Below the pieces are notes generated by a model. The model was not told the origin of the DNA and searched no databases. It saw only the letters and a program-made list of their open reading frames with translations. Made by a program: the position numbers and the translations under genes. 64,000 bases of DNA from Candidatus Shapirobacteria bacterium UBA2283. GTDB lineage: Bacteria > Patescibacteriota > Microgenomatia > UBA12405. The stretch spans positions 1 through 64,000 of the forward strand of contig DDWP01000020.1 of NCBI GenBank assembly GCA_002345725.1, written 5' to 3'. Shown piece after piece: positions 1 through 7,279 of the stretch; the first letter of the stretch is position 1; each line of letters starts with the position of its first letter.

Positions 1-966
1 GGAGCGTTGAGATAATTGTTCTTTGGTGAGTTTTTTTGAGTTGAGAAATAGTTCGCGGGCAGGAGTCCCGGGGCGAGGAGAATACTTGAAAACATGGATT
101 TTGGAAAAACCAATATCTTTACATAATTTGTATGTTTGTTGAAAATCAGAGTCTTCTTCTTCGGGGAAACCAACGATGATGTCGGTACCGTATGATAGCG
201 TTTTAGAACTTTGGAGTTTTTGAAAAACATCTTTAATTTTTTTAACATCGTAAGGGCGGTGCATGAGTTTGAGGATTTTGTCAGATCCTGATTGTAGTGG
301 AATATGTAGGAACTTTGAGACACGCGGGTTTTCTATTAACTTTATGAATTTATCGTCGATGCATAAAAGTGGCACTGAACCAAAAGAAATTAACTCGATG
401 TTTGTTTGGTTTAACAACGCCTCAACTAGATTTGATAGGCCTGGTGTGTATTGGGCTAAGTTAACTCCAGTGATAATAACTTCTTTGTAAGAGTTGGCAG
501 AGTTTATGACATCAATGGCATCTTTGATTGGCAGGTAGTTTAAGGTAGGACGGCGGAATGGAACGATGCAGAAAGTACAATTGGTGGTGCAGCCAGATTG
601 GACTTTTAATATGTAGCGGTTGGTATGAGAAAATTTATCTTTTATGTTTGGGGTGTAATTTATTTTAACCTTGTCCTTGTCGATATTTTTTAGAATTGTG
701 ACGTTGGAGATACCTTTTAGTTTGTCTAAGTTGGCACAACCGGTGGCGATTATTTTTAAGTTAGGGTTGTCGGAAATTAGTTTTTTAATTTTTGAGATTG
801 ATTCGTATTCCCCTTTTTTGGTGATGGCGCAGGTGTTAACTATGATTGTATCTGGCGTTTTTTCGTCAAAAACATAACCCTGGTCAACTAGCTGTTGGGA
901 TAGTTGATTGGTTTCAGCGGCGTTAACTCGACAACCAAAATTGAGAGCAGAGAAAGTTTTAGCCAC
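1..966 (-). CDS. MtaB/MiaB-like tRNA methylthiotransferase (C-terminus cut by window edge)
   Basis: Radical-SAM enzyme of the MiaB/MtaB family, which adds a methylthio group to modified adenosine at tRNA position 37. Reading leftwards from a GTG at 966 the protein shows the N-terminal UPF0004-type cysteines (FGCRVN, VNTCAIT, TGCANL) and the radical-SAM cysteine triad CTTNCTFC. The FGCRVN and NTCAIT forms are closer to MtaB (threonylcarbamoyl-A37) than to MiaB, so MtaB-like is preferred. The start overlaps the stop of the epimerase gene by 8 bases, so the two are probably cotranscribed. The C-terminus (TRAM region) lies outside the window. Confidence 0.85.
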   Translation of the reverse strand, partial: MAKTFSALNFGCRVNAAETNQLSQQLVDQGYVFDEKTPDTIIVNTCAITKKGEYESISKIKKLISDNPNLKIIATGCANLDKLKGISNVTILKNIDKDKVKINYTPNIKDKFSHTNRYILKVQSGCTTNCTFCIVPFRRPTLNYLPIKDAIDVINSANSYKEVIITGVNLAQYTPGLSNLVEALLNQTNIELISFGSVPLLCIDDKFIKLIENPRVSKFLHIPLQSGSDKILKLMHRPYDVKKIKDVFQKLQSSKTLSYGTDIIVGFPEEEDSDFQQTYKLCKDIGFSKIHVFKYSPRPGTPARELFLNSKKLTKEQLSQRS

Positions 967-1831
967 GAGGGTGTGCTGACACAAAATCTTTAATGTAGTC
1001 TAGTATGTCGATAGTAGTATCCCATTTAAGTTCCTGTCTGGCTTTATCTGGCATTTCTCCTGACTCAGATCTGCCAGAATAGCCGTCGACGTATTTGACT
1101 TGCCCTCCGAAGGCTTGAGCTATTTCTTCGACGGAGTATGCTTTTTTATTGCCTAGAGCATAACCATCACCGCTGCCATTCTCCCCTGCTAGAATTATGC
1201 CTCTGGCCAGGTCGCTAACGTGGGTGAAGTTTCTTTTTTGGGTACCTGGGTTCACGATAGTGAGAGGTTCACCTTTAATATAGGCTTGTTCGAATTTGGC
1301 AATTAGTGTGCCATATATCTGATCACCTTTTTCTCGTGGTCCGAACGCATTGTAGAAGTAGCAGATGGCGTAGGGTAAGTTGTACCAACGTCCGTAGTCA
1401 TTAATTAGGTCTACGTTGGTGGCTTTGGTAAAAGCGTATGGTGTTTGGTGTCGGCCGTCACCCTCAATAGCAAATTTTGTACTGGATGCGGCGTAGACAA
1501 GTTTTTTTACTTTACGTTGTCGACAAAACTCAACTACATTGAAGGTTCCGATAATATTCATATCAAAAACTTTGTTTATATCATCAAAAGATGGAGTAAT
1601 TCGAGCATATTCACCTAGGTGGAAGACAATGTTGGGTGTTTCAGGGATTAACTTGTCAATGTCCTTGGTGTGGCCGTGGCGGTATTCTGCCCCACTAATA
1701 TGGTTATTGGTACTACCATTAAAATAGTTATCAAGAGAGATAACTCGATTGTCTGGGTCGGAGACTAGTTGTTCGATAATATGTGATCCAACGTGCCCGG
1801 CTCCGCCAGTTACCAGAATTACTTTTGACAT
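959..1831 (-). CDS. NAD-dependent epimerase/dehydratase (GalE-like, extended SDR)
   Basis: 290-residue extended short-chain dehydrogenase, the family that interconverts nucleotide sugars. The N-terminus carries the Rossmann glycine motif TGGAGHVG. A serine pair (AASSTKF) is followed by the catalytic YxxxK motif in TPYAFTKATN. The length is a little below the 310-330 residues usual for GalE. It sits between the Tgt-like and MtaB-like genes on the same strand; its start overlaps the end of tgt and its end overlaps mtaB, which suggests one operon. The substrate cannot be read from sequence; UDP-glucose/galactose type or another nucleotide sugar is possible. Confidence 0.85.
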   Translation of the reverse strand: MSKVILVTGGAGHVGSHIIEQLVSDPDNRVISLDNYFNGSTNNHISGAEYRHGHTKDIDKLIPETPNIVFHLGEYARITPSFDDINKVFDMNIIGTFNVVEFCRQRKVKKLVYAASSTKFAIEGDGRHQTPYAFTKATNVDLINDYGRWYNLPYAICYFYNAFGPREKGDQIYGTLIAKFEQAYIKGEPLTIVNPGTQKRNFTHVSDLARGIILAGENGSGDGYALGNKKAYSVEEIAQAFGGQVKYVDGYSGRSESGEMPDKARQELKWDTTIDILDYIKDFVSAHPRG

Positions 1832-2937
1832 AATTGAGTATACACTGGCTGTAATTTTTCCATAAGTATCGAATAAAAACGTAAATTGTGAATGGTGGCT
1901 AGTCTGCCGGCGGTCATTTCTCCTATTTGGAAAAGATGCCGAAGATAACTGCGGTCATAACGTTGACATAATAAACAGTCGCAAGCTGAGCTAACAGGAG
2001 AATGGTCGTGGTAGTATTTTTCTTTGTCGGGAACAAAATATTGGTAAAAGTCTTTTTGACGGAGGTCTATTTCGTTAATGGACTTGGCGGTGTATGTATA
2101 CAGTCTTTTGTGTCGGGCATCTCTGGTGGGAAGGACGCAATCAAATACGTTCCATCCCATTTTAACCATCTCGACAATTTCGTGGGGCTTACCAACACCT
2201 AGTCCGTAAAGGAGATAATCTGGTGGGGAATTTTCTCCAATAACTCTGGGGATGTCGTAATTGAATTGGCCATCGTCTTTCATGGGCCATCCACCATAAC
2301 CAAGACCATCAAATCCAATTTCAACTAATCTTTCGGTACATTCTTTTCGTAGTTGTAAATTGTGACCACCCTGGACAACGCCAAGAAGGTAAGGCTTTTT
2401 TGTTGGATCTAATTTTCTTGATTCACAAGACTTTGTAAAGATTTTTTTACATTCTTTGGCCCATGAGATTGTTCTTTCTACGGTTTCTCTTTGACGAGAT
2501 TCATTGGCATCAAGATCTGTAAAGTCATCGAGGACGACAATCATGTCTGTCTTTAAAAGCATTTGAAAATCGATGGACATTTTTGGTGTAAAGAGAATTT
2601 TTTTGCTTGTTCCGGGAATCTTGAACTTAACACCAGCGTCAGAGACAGAATCTTTGCCGTTAAATTGTTTGGCTAGTGACATAACTTGAAATCCTCCAGA
2701 GTCGGAGATGACTCCTCCACTCCACGACATGAAATTTCTAACACCTTTGTGTTCTTTTATGACTGAGCCTCCAGGGAAGTTGTTAAGATGAAAAGTATTA
2801 ACTAATATTCCGGCAGTTTTTGTACTTTCTATGTCACTTGAGTCAAGCGTCTTAAGTACTGCTCTAGTAGCGTCAGGGAAAAAAACTGGTAAGGGTATCG
2901 ATTTGCCAGTAATGGTTTTAAAGTCGGTAGGTTTCAT
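1819..2937 (-). CDS. tgt: Queuine tRNA-ribosyltransferase-like protein (tRNA-guanine transglycosylase)
   Basis: 372-residue TIM-barrel transglycosylase that exchanges guanine-34 for a 7-deazaguanine in GUN-anticodon tRNAs. Visible hallmarks are SDSGGFQVMSL (with the catalytic-region Asp), GVVQGGHN, the substrate-loop region GYGGW, GLGVGKPHEIVEMV, FDCVLPTRDARH, and a C-terminal zinc site of the form CDCLLC followed by a His in TIHNLRF. The frame stays open upstream through two tRNA genes, but similarity begins at MKPTDF, so the ATG at 2937 is chosen. Archaeosine-type function is unlikely because the length is that of bacterial Tgt. It overlaps the epimerase start by 13 bases. Confidence 0.9.
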   Translation of the reverse strand: MKPTDFKTITGKSIPLPVFFPDATRAVLKTLDSSDIESTKTAGILVNTFHLNNFPGGSVIKEHKGVRNFMSWSGGVISDSGGFQVMSLAKQFNGKDSVSDAGVKFKIPGTSKKILFTPKMSIDFQMLLKTDMIVVLDDFTDLDANESRQRETVERTISWAKECKKIFTKSCESRKLDPTKKPYLLGVVQGGHNLQLRKECTERLVEIGFDGLGYGGWPMKDDGQFNYDIPRVIGENSPPDYLLYGLGVGKPHEIVEMVKMGWNVFDCVLPTRDARHKRLYTYTAKSINEIDLRQKDFYQYFVPDKEKYYHDHSPVSSACDCLLCQRYDRSYLRHLFQIGEMTAGRLATIHNLRFYSILMEKLQPVYTQLCQK

Positions 2938-2987
2938 AAGAAAATGGTCGCCTTTGTTATTTTTCTTAACTCCGGCGACCGACGTTG

Positions 2988-3061
2988 TCGGGGATACTGG
3001 ATTCGAACCAGCAACCTCACGGTCCCAAACCGTGCGCGCTAGCCAATTGCGCCAATCCCCG
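2988..3061 (-). tRNA. tRNA-Pro(TGG)
   Basis: Full cloverleaf on the minus strand: acceptor CGGGGAT pairs with ATCCCCG, the anticodon stem CACGG/CCGTG encloses loop TTTGGGA with anticodon TGG, and the T-loop reads TTCGAAT. The discriminator is A. CCA is not encoded. It lies just upstream of tgt and may be transcribed with tRNA-Leu. Confidence 0.93.
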
Positions 3062-3086
3062 ATAAAGTAAATGTATTTTACACTAC

Positions 3087-3174
3087 TGGTGCCGCCAGAG
3101 GGGATCGAACCCCCACGCTTGTTGAGAGCACAAGATTTTAAGTCTTGCGTGTATACCAGTTTCACCATGGCGGC
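3087..3174 (-). tRNA. tRNA-Leu(TAA), CCA encoded
   Basis: Class II tRNA with a long variable arm on the minus strand. Acceptor GCCGCCA pairs with TGGCGGC, anticodon stem CAAGA/TCTTG encloses loop CTTAAAA (anticodon TAA), and the T-loop is TTCGATC. The discriminator A is followed by an encoded CCA at 3087-3089. Confidence 0.93.
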
Positions 3175-3217
3175 AACAAAGGTATTATAGCAATTTTTTT
3201 GATAAAATATGTTCATT

Positions 3218-3291
3218 GCGGGATTAGTTAATCGGTATAACTTCAGTTTTCCAAACTGATATGAGGGGTTCGATTCCCCTATCCCGCTCCA
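3218..3291 (+). tRNA. tRNA-Gly(TCC), CCA encoded; host gene next to the prophage left end
   Basis: Acceptor GCGGGAT pairs with ATCCCGC, anticodon stem TCAGT/ACTGA encloses TTTCCAA (anticodon TCC), and the T-loop reads TTCGATT. Discriminator T is followed by CCA (3289-3291). The gene is intact. The reverse complement of this tRNA forms the last codons of the phage serine recombinase frame. Confidence 0.93.
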
Positions 3292-4840
3292 GATGTGAAT
3301 AATTTTCCGACAGAAGGGGTTTATCCCCATCTATCGGGCTATTTACAGGTTCGAGCCGAGCAATTTCACCCTTTTGCAATTTATCTACCTGTTTGAGGAA
3401 GATAAACGTATTTAGAGCCTTGATTCGGACTAATCCGTCTTTTAGCTCGAGGTTCGAGCCAAGAATCCTCAGTATCATCCTTCTGGCTTCTGGGTCCTCT
3501 TTAGCATCATCAAATAGTTGAATTATTTTTGAGGCAAAGGCTAAAACCTCTTCCATGGTTTTGGTCCATGAATCCAATCCATCCTGGGCAATAGCACCCT
3601 TAGTTTGCGTCTCCTCTTCGAGTATTCTGCTTTTCTCCTTTTGGTATTGGGCTTCATCAATCATGCCGTCAATTTTCATTCCATACAGGTTTTTCTTTTC
3701 GGTAAGGATGGCCTCAAGTCGTTTCGTTAATTTTCCTTTTTGATTCTTTTCAAATTCAAATTCTTTTTCGTTTCTTCTTTTGAGGTTACCCCTGATCCAA
3801 GTTATTAGATCGGGAGAGATTTGCAGGTTGGCAACGAACGCCAGAACCTGTTCTTCTAGCTTTATGGCATTAAGATACGGCTGACTACAGTGGCCACCTT
3901 TTTTGGTACAGCGAGCATAGATAAAGTTTTGTGACTTGCCAGTAGTTTTATAGTGCTTGGTTTTGTTTTCAGCTGTGATGGATGCACCACACTCTCCACA
4001 TTTAAGTACTCTCATGAAGTAGAAATCATTAAAGTTTTTGAAAATTCTTTTCCGACCGTCGATGATATCCTGAACACGGTGAAATTCACTGAGAGTAATC
4101 ATTGGTTTTTGCTTACCTTCATACCGTTCGCCATTGTAGTCGAATTGGCCGGTATAGAACACACGTCGAAAGAACCGAAAGGCTTCGGTCTTGCTTATTG
4201 GTTTACCAGTCCGCTTACTCCGAAGTCCCAAGGCAGTGACTTTTGCTAGAGAGCTTATAACCGTCTCTGTCCCAGTGAGCATTAATTCCCACCACTTTCG
4301 GCATAGGTCGAAACGATCAGGATCAGGGTAAACGTCCTTTTGACCCTTAGGCTTAGTTTGGTCGTTGAGATATCCAAGCGGCGCTTCTCCAGGCATCCAA
4401 CCCATCGTGAGCTTGGTGTGCATGCCTCTCTTAACATTGTCAGACAAATCCTTACTAAACTTGGTGGCCATACCAAACTCAATGAAAAGGAAGGTTGAAT
4501 TATTTCTATCATAATCCATGGTAGGCGTAACGATTTGCATTCCCTCATAATCAACCTTATCAATGAGCGTACCTCCTTCTTTGGCATTTCGACATAATCG
4601 ATCAGCCTTCCAGCAAAGGATGTGTTTTGCTTCATTTCGAAGCATTCTGGACAGTAAAGCAGTAAACTCTGGTCGCCTATCGGGTCTTTTGGCTGATTTG
4701 CTTTCTCTATAGACACCAAGAATTGTAAAGCCCTTATCTTCGGCTAATTCGGTACATGTTCTTTGTTGGTCATCTAGAGAAAGGATTTGGCGGTCTTTAT
4801 CCTCAGAGGATTTTCTACAGTAAATAAAACAAGTATTCAT
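3224..4840 (-). CDS. Large serine recombinase (phage integrase)
   Basis: 538-residue site-specific integrase. Order of domains: resolvase catalytic domain (residues 1-150) with nucleophile Ser11 in YCRKSSED and the arginine-rich active-site segments ESKSAKRPDRRP and KADRLCR; recombinase domain (about 160-275); zinc ribbon with CGEC (281, 284) and Cys311/Cys318; and a charged coiled coil (about 345-410), which in this family controls directionality. From about residue 495 onward the coding sequence appears to be host-derived and ends in antisense tRNA-Gly. The start ATG overlaps the stop of the 89-residue gene upstream (ATGA-type overlap). A small RDF protein is not recognised. Confidence 0.9.
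   Translation of the reverse strand: MNTCFIYCRKSSEDKDRQILSLDDQQRTCTELAEDKGFTILGVYRESKSAKRPDRRPEFTALLSRMLRNEAKHILCWKADRLCRNAKEGGTLIDKVDYEGMQIVTPTMDYDRNNSTFLFIEFGMATKFSKDLSDNVKRGMHTKLTMGWMPGEAPLGYLNDQTKPKGQKDVYPDPDRFDLCRKWWELMLTGTETVISSLAKVTALGLRSKRTGKPISKTEAFRFFRRVFYTGQFDYNGERYEGKQKPMITLSEFHRVQDIIDGRKRIFKNFNDFYFMRVLKCGECGASITAENKTKHYKTTGKSQNFIYARCTKKGGHCSQPYLNAIKLEEQVLAFVANLQISPDLITWIRGNLKRRNEKEFEFEKNQKGKLTKRLEAILTEKKNLYGMKIDGMIDEAQYQKEKSRILEEETQTKGAIAQDGLDSWTKTMEEVLAFASKIIQLFDDAKEDPEARRMILRILGSNLELKDGLVRIKALNTFIFLKQVDKLQKGEIARLEPVNSPIDGDKPLLSENYSHLERDRGIEPLISVWKTEVIPIN
3334..3360. other. Candidate attL
   Basis: The segment AGGTTCGAGCCGAG (3347-3360) recurs with one change at 53382-53395 in the same orientation. 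It forms one arm of an imperfect dyad with TCGGGCT at 3334-3340, as expected for the partly symmetric sites used by large serine recombinases. It sits 55 bases downstream of tRNA-Gly and inside the 3' end of the recombinase frame. Host DNA would lie to the left of the crossover, phage DNA to the right. The repeat is short and the call is inference. Confidence 0.4.
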
Positions 4841-5106
4841 AGTTTAGTAGCCATATCGGGTAAATGGCTGTTGGTGTTGATGTTAACTCGTTGCCGTGTT
4901 TTATCAAGTTTATTTTCGATCAGATAGTCAAAGAGGTTGAGAAGAGCGGTAGCTTGCTCGAATGCTTGTTCGTCGGTTAATTTAACTCCGTAGTCTTTGA
5001 GAGCAATTTCTTTGAAGCGATCCAACTCTTCTCTGGTAACTAACGAATTTGTTAGTATTAATTGGTTTCCGTCCGCTACTGGTGGCTGTGCTACAGTTTC
5101 TGTCAT
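4837..5106 (-). CDS. Small protein of unknown function, first gene of the integrase operon
   Basis: 89 residues, acidic N-terminus (MTETVAQPPVADGNQ), then a predicted helical segment LVTREELDRFKEIALKD and a hydrophobic helix ATALLNLFDYLIENK. No family is recognised. The ATG at 5106 is chosen over an in-frame TTG at 5118 because the region around it matches the start region of the Cro-like gene at 7010 (ATGACA preceded by ATATA). No Shine-Dalgarno is present. It overlaps the recombinase start by 4 bases, so it is translated with the integrase. An accessory role in recombination, for example directionality, is possible but there is no direct evidence. Confidence 0.65.
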   Translation of the reverse strand: MTETVAQPPVADGNQLILTNSLVTREELDRFKEIALKDYGVKLTDEQAFEQATALLNLFDYLIENKLDKTRQRVNINTNSHLPDMATKL

Positions 5107-5177
5107 TGTATATAACAAACGTACAGAAACTGGTGGTTTATCTCAATAAACTTTGTGGATTTTTATGTCCACACAAG
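5100..5177 (-). promoter_or_regulatory. Promoter/operator region of the integrase operon (copy B)
   Basis: Read on the minus strand, this segment aligns with the region upstream of the Cro-like gene (6931-7014, plus strand). By hand count about three quarters of some 80 aligned bases match, with one gap. Shared blocks are GTCTAC, GGACA, AAAGTTTATTGA, TAAA, TGTAC, TTTGT, ATATA and ATGACA. A dyad GTCTAC-N4-GTGGAC is the likely operator. A possible -35/-10 pair is TTGAGA-17-TACGTT, which would give a nearly leaderless mRNA, consistent with the lack of a ribosome binding site. Confidence 0.6.
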
Positions 5178-5221
5178 TAGACTAATGTAAGTTTCTCTCC
5201 AATTTAGCCTGGGAGGTTTGA

Positions 5222-5251
5222 TTGACAGAAAGGGGTCAAATTTGGTATATT
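5222..5251 (+). promoter_or_regulatory. Sigma-70-type promoter for a candidate small RNA
   Basis: TTGACA (5222-5227), 18-base spacer, TATATT (5246-5251). The -35 box is also the left arm of an inverted repeat TTGAC-N8-GTCAA, a possible operator. No coding frame follows on this strand, which points to an RNA product. Confidence 0.6.
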
Positions 5252-5257
5252 ACTAGT

Positions 5258-5349
5258 ACCGAATGATCTCGGTGGTGAAAGTACCTTTTAAGGGAGCGAA
5301 TGTCGGCACAGAAATGTGATCCGTCTTGGCCACAGAGATCGAACTTTTT
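5258..5349 (+). ncRNA. Candidate structured small RNA in the immunity region
   Basis: About 90 bases from the predicted start to a run of six T. The ends pair: GATCTC near 5264 with GAGATC near 5336, extended by GTGG/CCAC across a one-base interruption. Inside, CACA-GAAA-TGTG forms a hairpin with a GNRA-type tetraloop, extended by CGG/CCG. The T-run directly follows the closing stem, as in an intrinsic terminator. It ends against the stop codon of the convergent DUF3800 gene. No known RNA family is recognised. Function could be control of the lysogeny decision, but this is speculation. Confidence 0.5.
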
Positions 5350-5979
5350 TCAGTAAGGCTTCCACAAATCTTCTTCCCTCTTTTTGATCAGCTTATAGAA
5401 CGAGTCGTCGTTACGGTTATATTTCCTGTAAATTGCCCCACAAACCATATCCGCCAGCTGTAGTAGATTGTTACTTTTGGAGTCTTTGTGCCTGATCTGG
5501 CCCAAGAGCTTCTCCATATCGGTATTGAGCTTTTTTCTCAAGTACCCGTTAAACTCCCGGATAAAGTGTTTACTGGTCAAATCGACGAACAATGATGCGT
5601 GGTTAATCCGATTCTGAGCTCTCATAAAGAGCTGGTCGGCCACCAACATGTACAGGCTGTCGGTGGGATTGAGTGGCTCTCTTTTTAGAAGCTTGGTCTT
5701 ATCGATAATCACGGAGCGATAATGGAAATCAAAGCGGGACAACTTTCGCAAAAACACTTCCTTCTCATGGCTTGAAGTACCGGTGCTGAATTTAAATTCT
5801 CTACCTGGATGAAACTTCAATTCCTTCTTCAGATCGTTAATCGCCTCGTTTGCTTTCTCGGCCGCTTCTAGGTCATCGAAAATAACGATGGTCAAGACAA
5901 AATAGGAACTAGCGACTCTCTTAAAGTTAAATCCGGTGTCACCCGACTCATCCATAAAGATGAGCATGGCTAGTGACAT
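5350..5979 (-). CDS. DUF3800 domain protein
   Basis: 209 residues with the DUF3800 signature: N-terminal FMDESGDTGF, central FVDLT, and C-terminal KSNNLLQLADMVCGAI. The family has a predicted RNase H-like fold with acidic residues that may bind metal; its biochemical role is not settled, and it is often found in mobile elements. Start ATG 5979 is supported by an AAGGGGG Shine-Dalgarno seven bases upstream. It overlaps the ImmA-like gene by 10 bases and forms a three-gene operon with it and the repressor. This link to the immunity genes suggests a role in lysogeny control or defence, which is inference. Confidence 0.8.
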   Translation of the reverse strand: MSLAMLIFMDESGDTGFNFKRVASSYFVLTIVIFDDLEAAEKANEAINDLKKELKFHPGREFKFSTGTSSHEKEVFLRKLSRFDFHYRSVIIDKTKLLKREPLNPTDSLYMLVADQLFMRAQNRINHASLFVDLTSKHFIREFNGYLRKKLNTDMEKLLGQIRHKDSKSNNLLQLADMVCGAIYRKYNRNDDSFYKLIKKREEDLWKPY

Positions 5980-6422
5980 AGATCCCCCTTTTGAGTTGTT
6001 CCAAACCCCAATTTCAAAAAATTTTTAGTAACCAGGAAATAGTCAGCTGCCGTTGAAAGAGGTAGTTGTTTTGTTTTATTGAGTAATTCTCGTGGCATTA
6101 GTAGTTCGGTGGCAAAACACTGCGCTTCATGTTCCTGTTTGAAAGTAACGAATTGATCACAACCCTCGAAATAGAATTGATTTCCAGTGTGGAGAAAATG
6201 GTGACCTAAGGCGTGGGCAATAAGCTCGCGTCTTTTTCGTTTATCGGTGTGTGAGCGAATAGCAATACTATCGCCGACATAGACTTCTTTTACTCGGCCG
6301 CGAAATGACCACTCGTCCAAGGTTATCCCTTCGGCGGTAACAATTTTATGTAAATCTATTGGGGCAGTAGAAAGATTGTACTTGCGTAAAATCTGTCTAG
6401 CCCTTTTTTGGGCCTTTATCAT
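5970..6422 (-). CDS. ImmA/IrrE-family protein with altered HExxH motif
   Basis: 150 residues. The family includes ImmA, a zinc metallopeptidase that cleaves the XRE repressor of its own element to trigger excision. The fold is recognisable: N-terminal helix, strand with IAIRSH, the helix RRELIAHALGHHFLHTG, and the downstream EHEAQCFATELLMP helix, which supplies the third metal ligand. The usual HELGH is HALGH here (codon GCC), so the catalytic glutamate is missing while both histidines and the distal glutamate remain. It overlaps the repressor gene by 26 bases. It may be inactive, regulatory, or use another base. Confidence 0.85.
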   Translation of the reverse strand: MIKAQKRARQILRKYNLSTAPIDLHKIVTAEGITLDEWSFRGRVKEVYVGDSIAIRSHTDKRKRRELIAHALGHHFLHTGNQFYFEGCDQFVTFKQEHEAQCFATELLMPRELLNKTKQLPLSTAADYFLVTKNFLKLGFGTTQKGDLCH

Positions 6423-6873
6423 ATTTTTTTCGGCGTCGAGTTTTTACATACCCGATGTAGTCCATGACCGACTCCTTCTCGCTATTGGTCATGTCCTGAA
6501 CTTCTTTAAGCATTAACGTAAATGAAGAATCCTGCTTAAGCTTATTGCTGGTTTTGTCCAAATACCCGGCTTTGTTTAAAAGCATCTCGTTGGGAATTTG
6601 ATAGACAAACGCCAGTGCTTTCAACTTTAATGGCGAGGGATGTAAATATTTTCCTGATTCAAGATTAGATAAATACCCTCGCGAAACAGCTGACTGGGGA
6701 TCTAGTTTCCCATTTTTAATTGCCTCCTTGGTTGACTCAACCACCGAACGGAGAGTGAGATCTTTTGCTTCTCGTAACTTGCACAAATACTCACCAACGG
6801 TAGCAAAATCGTCAGGTCCTTTTAATGTGGTTTCTTTGTTTGTTCTTATCTTCATATAGGTCAATAAACTCAT
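6397..6873 (-). CDS. XRE-family repressor (CI-like)
   Basis: 158 residues. An XRE helix-turn-helix spans about residues 24-90: VGEYLCKLREAKDLTLRSV, SRGYLSNLESGKYLHPSP, LKALAFVYQI. A basic tail (KTRRRKKYDKGPKKG) follows. It is the first gene of the immunity operon, upstream of the ImmA-like protein, and is divergent from the Cro-like gene, which is the usual layout for a phage master repressor. No LexA-type peptidase domain is seen, so inactivation would have to come from elsewhere. An internal ATG at 6855 is an alternative start; neither has a clear ribosome binding site. Confidence 0.85.
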   Translation of the reverse strand: MSLLTYMKIRTNKETTLKGPDDFATVGEYLCKLREAKDLTLRSVVESTKEAIKNGKLDPQSAVSRGYLSNLESGKYLHPSPLKLKALAFVYQIPNEMLLNKAGYLDKTSNKLKQDSSFTLMLKEVQDMTNSEKESVMDYIGYVKTRRRKKYDKGPKKG

Positions 6874-6895
6874 CGATTTTTATTGTAACAGAAAA

Positions 6896-6913
6896 AGTAA
6901 GTAATTACTTATT
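6896..6913. promoter_or_regulatory. Palindromic operator candidate next to the repressor gene
   Basis: AGTAAGTAATTACTTATT contains the perfect 12-bp palindrome AAGTAATTACTT. It lies in the leader of the repressor gene, between its start and a TATAAT-like box on the minus strand (6925-6920). An 18-base match with two differences occurs at 16083-16100 in the envelope cargo, which supports a protein binding site. Confidence 0.5.
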
Positions 6914-6930
6914 ATTCATATTATAATGAT

Positions 6931-7014
6931 AGTTGTCTACATAAATGGACACAAACAATCATAAAGTTTATTGAAGTAAATTGCAAGAATTTGTACCTTT
7001 GTATATAACATGAC
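6931..7014 (+). promoter_or_regulatory. Promoter/operator region of the early operon (copy A)
   Basis: Upstream region of the Cro-like gene, matching the inverted copy at 5100-5177. It contains GTCTAC-N4-ATGGAC, a possible promoter TTGAAG-17-TACCTT, and ATATAACATGACA covering the start codon. There is no Shine-Dalgarno, so a leaderless transcript is likely. The same protein probably controls both promoters. Confidence 0.6.
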
Positions 7015-7279
7015 AAAAACGAAATCTAAAAAAACAATATTCATCAATAAGGACAAGAGAGTTAATAACGAGTTGTTCGATGAAGTGAGACTCACCAAAG
7101 GACTATCTCGATTTCAATTGGCTGTCGAGGTTGAACTTTCTCCCCAAACCGTTAGACGAGTTTTAGTTTCTGATGAAGACCCACGACCATCAACTGTTAA
7201 AAAAGTTGGTGACTTTTTAGGAATACCAGCAAAAGAGTGGTACTTAAAAAGAGAAAACAAGGAGGTGAATCATGGATAA
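7010..7279 (+). CDS. Small XRE-type DNA-binding protein (Cro-like)
   Basis: 89 residues, basic N-terminal arm (TKTKSKKTIFINKDKR), then a helix-turn-helix domain: NNELFDEVRLTKGLSRFQLAVEVELSPQTVRRVL, followed by STVKKVGDFLGI. Position opposite the repressor and at the head of the rightward early operon fits a Cro-type antirepressor. The start ATG has no ribosome binding site; the upstream sequence suggests a leaderless message. Its end overlaps the start of the next small gene by 8 bases. Confidence 0.8.
   Translation: MTKTKSKKTIFINKDKRVNNELFDEVRLTKGLSRFQLAVEVELSPQTVRRVLVSDEDPRPSTVKKVGDFLGIPAKEWYLKRENKEVNHG

Noticed and set aside
3281..3291. Integration directly into the 3' end of tRNA-Gly with a duplicated tRNA end at the right border
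   Set aside because: No second copy of the tRNA-Gly 3' end was found near 53-54 kb; the short repeat at 3347 and 53382 is the better candidate.
2938..3330. Upstream extension of the tgt reading frame to 3330
   Set aside because: The extension is only the translation of antisense and sense tRNA genes (Pro, Leu, Gly); family similarity starts at 2937.
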